From JAKEFM01 sp035695825 (lineage in GTDB: Bacteria; Planctomycetota; UBA1135; JAKEFM01): a stretch of 64,000 bases of DNA. The DNA lies in NCBI GenBank assembly GCA_035695825.1, contig DASRRH010000022.1, positions 62,001 through 126,000 of the forward strand. Reading direction: 5' to 3'. Position numbers and translations under genes: made by a program. Within the stretch, counting starts at the first letter, position 1. Each line of letters begins with the position of its first letter. Below, piece by piece: positions 49,694-57,252 of this stretch. Below the pieces are notes generated by a model. That model had not been told where the DNA came from, did not search any database, and saw only the letters and a list, made by a program, of their open reading frames with translations.

Positions 49694-51076
49694 ATGATCC
49701 GGCGACGAGCCTGGCTCCCGACGATCGCTCTCGCGGCGGGACCCCTCCTCCCGGCGGCGGCGCAGGAGCCTCCGGCGACCTCGCCTGGCTCCAGTCCCGC
49801 GTCGCGGCCGGCCGCCGAGGCTCCGCCCCTCGACGCCCACGGCTACCTCGACCTCCGCTACCGGTACCGCTCCGTCCCGGGGGAGGCGCGCGACCAGGAC
49901 CTCTTCGGTGCCTTCGGCGTGCGCTCCTCGCTCCCCGGAGTCGGGGAGAAGGACCTGCGCGTCGAGGCGTCCGGCTCCTTCGTCTGGGACCTCGACGAGT
50001 TCCCCGACGGGGGAAGCCCCTTCGCGGGACTCCCCGAGACCTTCGGGGATCGCTTCCACGCCTACCTGTACGAGGCCTACGGCGAGATCGATCCGGTGGG
50101 TCCGGTCCGCCGCCTCCGAGCCGGGAGGCAGTTCCTCTGGAAGGAGGAGGGGATCCGGTTCGACGGGCTCTACGCCGAGGCGGCTGCGTCCGGCGGGGCG
50201 GAGATCTCCGTCTACGGGGGCGTGCCGGTCCACTTCTACGAGTCCTCGAGGGACGGGGACCTCCTCGCCGGCGCCGGCGTCGCGCTCCGGCCTTGGCGTC
50301 GCGTCCGCGTCTCCCTCGACGAAATCTACGTGCGCGACGCCCGGGACGTTCCGGGCGTCCCCTCGCTCGAGGGAGACCTCCTGAGCGTTCTCGGCGTCGA
50401 GGGGAGCTTCGATCCACGGCTCCTCCTCCGGGGATCGTTCTCGTGGCTCGACGCGAAGGAGAGGCGGCAGGTCGTGGACGCCGCCTTCCTCGACCCTCCG
50501 TCGGGCGCGCGCGTGAACCTGCGGCTCGTCCGCCAGAACCAGTTCTCCGAGATCCCGGTCACGGAGTTCTCCCCGTTCGTCGCGACGCTCGGCGTCTACG
50601 AGCCGTTCTTCCAGTGGCAGGTCGACGGCGGCGGCCCTCTCGTCGGTTCACTCGACCTCGCGGCCGGCTACGCCCGCCGCCGCCTGATCGAGGGGGCCGA
50701 GGAGGGGCTCTTCAACCACGAGTTCGACCACGCCTACGCGATCGCGACCCTCGGCGCGTGCCCGTGGCCCTCGACCTCCCTCCACCTGCGGGGGGACGGC
50801 TGGAACGGGGGAGGGCGAGATCTCGTCGCGGTGGGCGGGGGCCTCGAGGCCCGGCTCGGGGAGAAGAAGGAGTGGAGGGGGGAGATCGGGACCGATTACG
50901 CCCTCTACCGGGTCGACGTCCAGACGGGGCAGGAGCGGCTCGACGACCGGCGCTTCTACGGCCGCGTGCGCCGGAAGATCGGCGAGCGGCTGGACTTCGG
51001 GATCGGGTATCGATACGAGGTGGACGACATCGACCGCTACCATGTCGCGGACGTCGTCCTCGGAATCCGGTTCTGA
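49694..51076 (+). CDS. Outer-membrane beta-barrel (porin-like) of the cytochrome cluster
   Basis: 460 residues. Signal peptide LPTIALAAGPLLPAAAQ, a Pro/Ser/Ala-rich linker, then alternating amphipathic strands through the whole length: GYLDLRYRYRSVPGEA, LRVEASGSFVWDLDEF, RVRVSLDEIYVRDARDV and FGIGYRYEVDDIDRYH, ending in the outer-membrane signature VVLGIRF with C-terminal Phe. No haem motifs. Between an octahaem and a 13-haem lipoprotein, it probably forms the sleeve of a trans-outer-membrane electron conduit like the porin of Geobacter porin-cytochrome complexes. Sequence relationship to those porins cannot be judged by eye. Its stop overlaps the next start (TGATG). Confidence 0.8.
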   Translation: MIRRRAWLPTIALAAGPLLPAAAQEPPATSPGSSPASRPAAEAPPLDAHGYLDLRYRYRSVPGEARDQDLFGAFGVRSSLPGVGEKDLRVEASGSFVWDLDEFPDGGSPFAGLPETFGDRFHAYLYEAYGEIDPVGPVRRLRAGRQFLWKEEGIRFDGLYAEAAASGGAEISVYGGVPVHFYESSRDGDLLAGAGVALRPWRRVRVSLDEIYVRDARDVPGVPSLEGDLLSVLGVEGSFDPRLLLRGSFSWLDAKERRQVVDAAFLDPPSGARVNLRLVRQNQFSEIPVTEFSPFVATLGVYEPFFQWQVDGGGPLVGSLDLAAGYARRRLIEGAEEGLFNHEFDHAYAIATLGACPWPSTSLHLRGDGWNGGGRDLVAVGGGLEARLGEKKEWRGEIGTDYALYRVDVQTGQERLDDRRFYGRVRRKIGERLDFGIGYRYEVDDIDRYHVADVVLGIRF

Positions 51077-52083
51077 TGCGGCGGCGAAGGCTCTTCTCCT
51101 CCCTCGCGCTGCTCCTCGGCGGCTGCAGCGCGGGCTTCCTCTTCCTCACCCCGCAGGAACGCGCGCGGCGCGAGATCCCCTTCTCCCACCTCGCGCACGC
51201 GAAGCAGGAGCTGACCTGCGAGATCTGCCACGCGGCGGCGGAGAGCGAGGACCGGGCGGGGATGCCCGGCAAGGACGTCTGCCTCACCTGCCACGAGCCG
51301 TCGGCCGAGAAGCCGCCGAAGGACTACGAGAAGGCGATCGCGGCGGCCGCGCAACTCTCGTTCCCGGCGTGGAACCCGCTCGGCGACCTCGTCTTCTCCC
51401 ACCGCGCGCACGGCGCGAAGGGGATCGCGTGCGCCTCCTGCCACGGGAAGGTCGAGGAGTCGACGGAGCTCGACGAGGGAGTCGTCGCGAGGATGGAGGC
51501 CTGCGTCGCGTGCCACGCCCGGGAAGGGAAGCCGAACGAGTGCGCGACCTGCCACGCGACGATCCGCGAGGACGCGCCGCCTCGCGGCCACGACGCCTCC
51601 TTCCTGCGGGCGCACGGGTTCGAGGTGCGGGCGAAGGGGACCGAGGAGGGGCGGTGCGCGCTCTGCCACGACCCCGCGTCGCGCGCGTCCTGCGACGCGT
51701 GCCACGCGGAGAGGCCGCCCGCGGACCACGACGAGTTCTGGCGGCGGCGCGGCCATGGGTTCTCGGCCGAGGTGGATCGGGCCCGCTGCGCGACCTGCCA
51801 CCGGGAGGATACGTGCCTGCGCTGCCACCTCGAGGTCCGCCCCTCGACGCACGTCGGGGCCTGGGGAGGCCGGTTCTCCGCGCACTGCTTCTCCTGCCAC
51901 CTGCCGCTCGAGGGGAACGCCTGCCGGGCCTGCCACTTCGCGACCCCCTCCCACGACGCCGCCCCCCCGAAGCCTCCCCCTCCTCACCCGGGAGCGGGAG
52001 CCGATTGCCGGGCCTGCCACTTGCCCGGCACCTTGTTGCCGCACGCCGACAACGGTACGGACTGCAACGCCTGCCACCGCTGA
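51076..52083 (+). CDS. 13-haem c-type cytochrome lipoprotein
   Basis: 335 residues from ATG 51076, overlapping the barrel gene by one base. Lipobox LLGGC. Thirteen CxxCH sites: CEICH, CLTCH, CASCH, CVACH, CATCH, CALCH, CDACH, CATCH, CLRCH, CFSCH, CRACH, CRACH and CNACH, i.e. about one haem per 26 residues, a very dense wire. Extra His residues between motifs can serve as distal ligands (cytochrome c7/c3-like pattern FSHLAHAK, FSHRAHG). Tight coupling with the barrel suggests that it occupies or faces the pore. Confidence 0.9.
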   Translation: MRRRRLFSSLALLLGGCSAGFLFLTPQERARREIPFSHLAHAKQELTCEICHAAAESEDRAGMPGKDVCLTCHEPSAEKPPKDYEKAIAAAAQLSFPAWNPLGDLVFSHRAHGAKGIACASCHGKVEESTELDEGVVARMEACVACHAREGKPNECATCHATIREDAPPRGHDASFLRAHGFEVRAKGTEEGRCALCHDPASRASCDACHAERPPADHDEFWRRRGHGFSAEVDRARCATCHREDTCLRCHLEVRPSTHVGAWGGRFSAHCFSCHLPLEGNACRACHFATPSHDAAPPKPPPPHPGAGADCRACHLPGTLLPHADNGTDCNACHR

Positions 52084-52095
52084 CGAGGTGAGACC

Positions 52096-52680
52096 ATGCG
52101 CTCTCGAACGATCCTCTCCGTGACGCCGGCCGGCCTCGTGCTCCTCCTCCTCTCCGCCGCGCCCCAGGAGCCGGCGAAGCCGGCCCAGGGGGAGAAGCCG
52201 CCGCACCAGTACATCGGGATCGACAAGTGCAAGCTCTGCCACATCAAGAAGACGACGGGGGAGGCCTACAACGTCTGGAGGAAGTCGAAGCACGCGAAGG
52301 CCTTCGAGACCCTCGCCTCCGACGCGGCGAGGGAGATCGGGAAGAAGCTCGGCATCGAGGACCCGCAGAAGAGCGAGAAGTGCCTGAAGTGCCACTCGAC
52401 GGGCTACGGCTCGAAGCCCGAGGAGTTCGCCGCGACCTTCAAGCCGACCGAGGGGGTCGGGTGCGAGTCCTGCCACGGGCCCGGCAGCGACTATCACAAA
52501 GAGGAGGTCCACGCGAAGAGCCGGGAAGCGGGCCTCGCCGCCGGGATCCGCATCCCCGACGAGAAGACCTGCGTCCGGTGCCACAACCAGGAGAGCCCGA
52601 ACTACAAGGAGTTCAAGTTCGAGGAGTTCAAGAAGCAGATCGCGCACCCCAATCCGCAGAAGGGGGAGAAGAAGGGGTAG
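52096..52680 (+). CDS. Tetrahaem cytochrome c554-like protein
   Basis: 194 residues with signal peptide (LSVTPAGLVLLLLSAAPQ). It opens HQYIGIDKCKLCHIKKTTG, the typical start of the cytochrome c554 family, and has four haem sites: CKLCH, CLKCH, CESCH (within GCESCHGPGSDYH) and CVRCH. In nitrifiers c554 accepts electrons from hydroxylamine oxidoreductase; an HAO-like protein is encoded 3 kb downstream. Here it is probably a soluble periplasmic carrier between inner-membrane and outer-membrane modules. The C-terminus is Lys-rich. Confidence 0.88.
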   Translation: MRSRTILSVTPAGLVLLLLSAAPQEPAKPAQGEKPPHQYIGIDKCKLCHIKKTTGEAYNVWRKSKHAKAFETLASDAAREIGKKLGIEDPQKSEKCLKCHSTGYGSKPEEFAATFKPTEGVGCESCHGPGSDYHKEEVHAKSREAGLAAGIRIPDEKTCVRCHNQESPNYKEFKFEEFKKQIAHPNPQKGEKKG

Positions 52681-52700
52681 GGGCGCGGGGAGAGGGGAAG

Positions 52701-54104
52701 GTGGACCCTCGCGAAGACGAGAACGCCCCCGGCGCCGGCGCTCCGCCGGCGGGCCCGCGCCGCCGGCGGGGACTCCTCGGCGCGCTCGGCGGCCTCCTCG
52801 CCTTCAAGGCGGTCAAGGTCGTCCTCGTCGGGACGGCGACCGCGGCGGTGGGGGGAGGAGGGCTCGTCTGGTACTCCTCCCGGCCGGAGTTCTGCAAGAC
52901 CTGCCACAACATGAAGCCCTACTACGACTCCTGGTCGCACTCCTCGCACAAGGGGGTGACGTGCGTGGCGTGCCACTTCCCGCCGGGCGTCGAAGGGGTG
53001 GTCGGCGGAAAGATCCGGGGCCTCGTGCAGGTGATGCAGTACTTCACGGGGTCGGAGGGGCCGAAGCCCTTCGCCCAGATCGGCAACGCCTCGTGCCTCC
53101 GCTCGGGGTGTCATTCGGCGACCGATCTCGGCGCGACGAAGCCGTCGCCGCGCTTCCGCGCGAAGTTCGACCACGGGCCCCACCTCTCGGGGAATCCGGG
53201 GACCGAGTTCCTCGCGTGCACCGCCTGCCACACCCAGATCCTCCGCGACGAGCACATGACCGTGAACCGCACGGCCTGCCACCTCTGCCACAACCGGCCG
53301 GGCGAGCCCGCGGAACGGTCGAGGTGCACGCTCTGCCACGATCCTCCCGGCGTCGTGAAGGTCGACGGCGGAACGTTCGACCACGCCCGCGTCGAGAAGT
53401 CCGGCATCGAGTGCTCGAAGTGCCACGCGGGGCTCTCCGAGGGGACGGGGGGTGTGCCCCGGCAGCGCTGCCTCCAGTGCCACAACGCGCGGGAGAACCT
53501 CGAGAAGTTCGGAGACGTGGCCGCTCTCCACGACCGCCACGTCCGCAAGGAGACGGTCGCGTGCCAGGACTGCCACCTCGAGATCCGCCACTCCCTCGAG
53601 CGGGAGTGGGTGCAGAAGGTGACCTCCTGCGAGACCTGCCATCCGGGCCACCACGCCGTCCAGCGGCGGATGCTCGCGGGGGAGGGGGCGAAGGGGGTCG
53701 AGCCGGTCGCGAGCCCGATGTTCAAGGTCCGGACGGGGTGCCTCTCCTGCCACGTCTCCGTGAAGCACGCCGGCGGGGAGGTCGTCCTGACGGCCGATCC
53801 GAAGGCGTGCGAGTCCTGCCACGAACCCGGGTTCGGCGACGTGCTCGAGGGGTGGAAGTCCTTCGGCGAGGAGCGCGGCGGGGAGGTCGCGGCGAAGATC
53901 GCCGAGGTCCGCGGGAGGCTCGAGGCCCTCGCCGGGGAACCCGGAAAGAGGGAGGAGGCGGCGAGGCGCCTCGGGGAGGTCGAGTCGAACGTGAACCTCG
54001 TCCGGATCGGGCGCGCGGCCCACAATTTCCCGTACGCCGAGGCGGTCTTCGACGGAGCGGAGAAGGAGCTGGCGGCGATCGATGGACTCCTCGGAAGGAA
54101 GTAG
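52701..54104 (+). CDS. NapC/NirT-type membrane-anchored multihaem cytochrome (12 potential haems)
   Basis: 467 residues from GTG 52701, with a purine-rich ribosome site just upstream. One N-terminal membrane helix (VVLVGTATAAVGGGGLVWY) is followed by the NapC-like opening CKTCHNMKPYYDSW and CVACHFPPG. There are eleven CxxCH sites plus one CLRSGCH (CX4CH) at 53094-53114. The last 80 residues are a charged helical domain without haem. NapC-type proteins exchange electrons with membrane quinones. It overlaps the Rieske gene by 23 bases, implying that it is an intimate partner of the bc-type complex, perhaps replacing cytochrome c1. Confidence 0.88.
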   Translation: MDPREDENAPGAGAPPAGPRRRRGLLGALGGLLAFKAVKVVLVGTATAAVGGGGLVWYSSRPEFCKTCHNMKPYYDSWSHSSHKGVTCVACHFPPGVEGVVGGKIRGLVQVMQYFTGSEGPKPFAQIGNASCLRSGCHSATDLGATKPSPRFRAKFDHGPHLSGNPGTEFLACTACHTQILRDEHMTVNRTACHLCHNRPGEPAERSRCTLCHDPPGVVKVDGGTFDHARVEKSGIECSKCHAGLSEGTGGVPRQRCLQCHNARENLEKFGDVAALHDRHVRKETVACQDCHLEIRHSLEREWVQKVTSCETCHPGHHAVQRRMLAGEGAKGVEPVASPMFKVRTGCLSCHVSVKHAGGEVVLTADPKACESCHEPGFGDVLEGWKSFGEERGGEVAAKIAEVRGRLEALAGEPGKREEAARRLGEVESNVNLVRIGRAAHNFPYAEAVFDGAEKELAAIDGLLGRK

Positions 54105-54555
54105 GGACGTCCGGGCGAGGTCCACGCGGCGGGACCTCCTCTCCTGGTGCGCCATGGCGCTCGGGATGGCCGTCTCCTACGGCACGGCCGCCCTGTTCGC
54201 GCTCCGCTATCTCACCCCGAACCGGCGGCCGCGGACCTGGAGGGCGTACGCGGGAGGGGTCCGGGACATCCCGGTCGGGGGGAGCAAGACCTACACGGCC
54301 CCCGACGGCCGCAAGGTCGTGATCACGAACACCGGACAAGGGTTCGTTGCCCTCTCGGACGTCTGCCCCCACCTCGGATGCAAGGTGCACTGGGAGGAGG
54401 CGAGCCAGCGCTTCTTCTGCCCGTGTCACGGGGGGGCCTTCGACGCCCAGGGGGTGGCGACCGCCGGCCCTCCGGCGAAGGCGGGGCAGCGGCTCGCGCG
54501 CTACGAGATCGAGCCGACCGACGAGGCGCTCTACATCACTCTCCGGGAGGGATGA
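54082..54555 (+). CDS. Rieske iron-sulfur protein of a bc-type complex
   Basis: 157 residues. N-terminal Arg-pair (STRRDLLSW) and hydrophobic segment form a Tat-like membrane anchor. The 2Fe-2S ligands are in CPHLGC and CPCHGG with the surrounding Rieske fold (ALSDVCPHLGCKVHW, FFCPCHGGAFDAQG, then the Pro loop AGPPAKAG). It receives electrons from quinol at the P side. It overlaps the NapC-type gene upstream and is followed by cytochrome b after 4 bases. Confidence 0.93.
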   Translation: MDSSEGSRDVRARSTRRDLLSWCAMALGMAVSYGTAALFALRYLTPNRRPRTWRAYAGGVRDIPVGGSKTYTAPDGRKVVITNTGQGFVALSDVCPHLGCKVHWEEASQRFFCPCHGGAFDAQGVATAGPPAKAGQRLARYEIEPTDEALYITLREG

Positions 54556-54559
54556 TCGC

Positions 54560-55594
54560 GTGATCGCGAAGCGCTTCCTCGCCGAGCGGCTTCCCCTGCG
54601 CACGGGCGCGCTGCGCGAGGGGCTGAACGAGCCGATCCCCGGTCACCTGAAGCGCTGGTGGTTCGCCCTCGGGGGAACGCCGCTCTACCTCTTCCTCGTC
54701 CAGGTCGTCACGGGGATCCTCCTCACCTTCTACTACGTCCCCGCCCCGGACCGGGCCTACGACTCCGTCCGCCGGATCACCGAGGAGGTCTCCTTCGGCT
54801 GGTGGATTCGCAGCCTCCACCGCTGGTCCTCCCACCTGATGATCGCGTCGGTGATCCTCCACGTGCTGCGGGTGTTCTTCACGGCGACCTACCGCAAGCC
54901 GCGCGAGTTCACGTGGATGGTCGGGGCCGCGGTCCTCGGGACGACGTTCTTCTTCGGGTTCACGGGCTACTCCCTCGTCTACGAGCAGCTCTCCTACTGG
55001 GGCGCGACGGTGGCGGGGAACTTGACCGCCGCGGCCCCGCTCGTCGGGCCCTTCCTCGCCCGGATGCTCCGCGGCGGAGAGACGATCTCGGACAACACGC
55101 TCACGCGCTTCTTCGTCCTCCACATCGGCATCCTCCCCACGGTCCTGTTCCTCCTCGTCGGCGCCCACCTCCTCCTCGTCCGGCTCCACGGGGTGAGTCG
55201 CCTCGAATCGCCGGCGGAGGAGGACCGGCGGACGTTCCCCTTCTTCCCGGACCACGTCCTCACGGAGTGCGTCGTCTTCCTCACCCTGACGGTCCTGCTC
55301 AACACGCTCGCCTGCGCGTTCCCTGCGGGACTCTCCGAGCGCGCGGACCCGCTCAACCCTCCCCCGCACATCAAGCCGGAGTGGTACTTCTACTTCACGT
55401 TCCGCTGGCTCAAGCTCACGGGCCTGAAGACGGCCGTGGCGACCCTCGGGGCCGCCGGGGCCGTCTTCCTCCTCTGGCCGTTCGTGGACGCGGGCCTCCG
55501 GCGGCGTAGGCCGGGGAGCGAGGCCTCCCTCCTGCTCGGGGCCCTCGGATTCTTGGGTGTCGTCGCCCTCACGGTGTGGGAGGCGCTCGCCTGA
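54560..55594 (+). CDS. Cytochrome b of a bc-type complex
   Basis: 344 residues from GTG 54560. About eight hydrophobic helices. The haem-ligating histidine pairs are in SLHRWSSHLMIASVILHVLR (helix B) and FFVLHIGILPTVLFLLVGAH (helix D). The helix-E-side quinol motif PPHIKPEWYFYFTF (PEWY) is intact. The length joins the b6-like and subunit-IV-like parts in one chain. No cytochrome c1 or f gene is nearby; multihaem proteins on both sides probably take its place. Twenty bases upstream of the HAO-like gene. Confidence 0.93.
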   Translation: MIAKRFLAERLPLRTGALREGLNEPIPGHLKRWWFALGGTPLYLFLVQVVTGILLTFYYVPAPDRAYDSVRRITEEVSFGWWIRSLHRWSSHLMIASVILHVLRVFFTATYRKPREFTWMVGAAVLGTTFFFGFTGYSLVYEQLSYWGATVAGNLTAAAPLVGPFLARMLRGGETISDNTLTRFFVLHIGILPTVLFLLVGAHLLLVRLHGVSRLESPAEEDRRTFPFFPDHVLTECVVFLTLTVLLNTLACAFPAGLSERADPLNPPPHIKPEWYFYFTFRWLKLTGLKTAVATLGAAGAVFLLWPFVDAGLRRRRPGSEASLLLGALGFLGVVALTVWEALA

Positions 55595-55613
55595 TCGGCC
55601 CCGGAGAAGATCC

Positions 55614-57023
55614 ATGACGCTCAATGCGAAGAAGGCGCTCGTCGCCGCCCTCTCGGTCGTCTTCCTCGGGTCGCTCCTGATCGTTGCGTGGATCGAGGGG
55701 GGGAAGCAGCGGTTCGCTCCGGAGCCCGAGTCCCTCCTCTCCGAGGAGAGCCGCGGATGCTACCGCTGCCACCTCGAGAAGACCCCGGCGATCGTCGGGC
55801 AGTGGATCGGGAGCCGGCACGGCGCGCTCGGCATCGGCTGCTTCGAGTGCCACCGCGCGGAGGAGAAGGACGTCGACGGCTGGAAGCACGGGGGGCGCTG
55901 GATCGCGACGATCGTGACGCCGGACGACTGCAAGCGCTGCCACGCCGCGATCGCCGACGAGTTCTCGAAGAGCGCCCACTCGCGCGCGGCGGACGTCGCC
56001 GGGTCGATGGACGCCGTCCTCGCCGAGAGGCTGCAGGGACGCGCCTCCGCGCAGGTCGGCTGCGAGCGGTGCCACGGCATGAAGGTCGAGTTCCGCCGGG
56101 ACGAGGCGGGGAAGATCGTGAAGGACAGCGAGGGGAAGCCCCTCTTCGCGGAGGGGGTCTGGCCGAACACCGGGATGGGGCGGATCAACCCGGACGGATC
56201 CCGGGGCGCCTGCACCGCCTGCCACTCGCGACACCGCTTCGACATCGCGATGGCCCGCCGGCCGGAAGCCTGCGGGAAGTGCCACACCGGGCCCGATCAC
56301 CCGCAGGAGGAGATCTACACCGAGAGCAAGCATGGCGTCGCGTTCACCAACGCGCTCTCCCAGGGGCTGATGCACCTCGAGAAGAGGGAGTGGGTCGTCG
56401 GGCGGGACTACAGCGCGGCGCCGACCTGCGCGACGTGCCACATGAGCGCCACGCCCGACCTGCCGATGACCCACGATCCCTCCTCGCGACTCTCCTGGAC
56501 CTGCCGCCCGGCGGTCTCGGTCCACCCGGAGGACTGGGAGATCAACCGGGACAACATGAAGAGCGTCTGCATGAACTGCCACTCGCCGGCCTGGGTGGAC
56601 GGGCACTTCGCGCAGTACGACGCGGCCGTGGACCTCTGGAACCGCCGCTTCGGCGAGCCGGGGTTGAAGATCATGGAAGCGCTCGCCGGGGCCGGGCTGA
56701 TCACCCCCAAGCCCTTCGACGACCCGATCGAGTGGACCTGGTACTTCCTCTGGCACCGGGAGGGGCGCCAGGCGCGGATGGGATCGGCGATGATGGGCCC
56801 GAACTACGCCCAATGGGAGGGGTTCGCCGAGGTCGCCGCGCACTTCTTCGACCGCTTCGTCCCCCAGGCGCGGGAGCTCGCGAAGGCGAGACCGGAGGCC
56901 TCCGGCGCCCTCGAACAGGTCCTCGCCTCGCCCGAGTACGACGGGTTCCGCGCGGCCGGGGACGAGGACCGCTCCCGCGCCGAGGCCTTCTATCGTGGCC
57001 GATACCGGCAGGGGATTCGCTGA
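55614..57023 (+). CDS. Hydroxylamine-oxidoreductase-like octahaem cytochrome c
   Basis: 469 residues. An N-terminal hydrophobic segment (LVAALSVVFLGSLLIVAWI) may be an uncleaved anchor. Eight haem sites spaced as in the HAO family: CYRCH, CFECH, CKRCH, CERCH, CTACH, CGKCH, CATCH and CMNCH. The C-terminal haem-free region has the HAO-family sequence WHREGRQARMGSAMMGPNY. HAO enzymes oxidise hydroxylamine or hydrazine when a haem is cross-linked to a C-terminal Tyr; reductive homologues lack it. I cannot decide by eye which applies. Placement next to Rieske/cytochrome b recalls operons of the anammox planctomycete Kuenenia, where HAO-like proteins belong to bc complexes. Confidence 0.87.
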   Translation: MTLNAKKALVAALSVVFLGSLLIVAWIEGGKQRFAPEPESLLSEESRGCYRCHLEKTPAIVGQWIGSRHGALGIGCFECHRAEEKDVDGWKHGGRWIATIVTPDDCKRCHAAIADEFSKSAHSRAADVAGSMDAVLAERLQGRASAQVGCERCHGMKVEFRRDEAGKIVKDSEGKPLFAEGVWPNTGMGRINPDGSRGACTACHSRHRFDIAMARRPEACGKCHTGPDHPQEEIYTESKHGVAFTNALSQGLMHLEKREWVVGRDYSAAPTCATCHMSATPDLPMTHDPSSRLSWTCRPAVSVHPEDWEINRDNMKSVCMNCHSPAWVDGHFAQYDAAVDLWNRRFGEPGLKIMEALAGAGLITPKPFDDPIEWTWYFLWHREGRQARMGSAMMGPNYAQWEGFAEVAAHFFDRFVPQARELAKARPEASGALEQVLASPEYDGFRAAGDEDRSRAEAFYRGRYRQGIR

Positions 57024-57252
57024 CGGCGTCGGCTCCGGCGCCGGGGCGGCCTCCACGCGCCGATCCGTGGGTTGCCCTACGGGTTCCGACCGACAAAAAA
57101 TTTCGCCCCATCCGGGAGAAACCGCTCGCCTCCCCCTTTCTCGCTGGACCACCAGGAGGAGAATCCTCCGGCATGGGCGTTGCCCCCAGGTGGCGGCTGC
57201 AGCCCTCCGCGGCTTCGCGAACTTCCTCGGGGTTTTCCCGGCAGGAGAAACC
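57024..57252 (+). promoter_or_regulatory. Intergenic leader with several hairpins and an AT-rich patch
   Basis: 229 bases, the only sizeable gap inside the cytochrome cluster. It contains an A/T run (acaaaaaattt near 57100). Then CCACC (57149-57153) pairs with GGTGG (57189-57193) and encloses GGAGGA-GAA-TCCTCC (57155-57169) and GGGC-GTT-GCCC (57175-57185). A palindrome GGCTGCAGCC (57195-57204) and two further small hairpins reach the ribosome site (caggag, 57242-57247). It could be a cis-regulatory RNA or a promoter region. No known riboswitch consensus was recognised. Confidence 0.4.
57170..57183 (+). promoter_or_regulatory. Candidate sigma-54 promoter before the octahaem PKD lipoprotein
   Basis: GGCATGGGCGTTGC keeps GG-N10-GC spacing, GGCA at -24 and TTGC at -12. 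Transcription would start near 57195 and translation at 57253. It overlaps the hairpin described for this gap, so only one of the two readings may matter. Confidence 0.35.
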
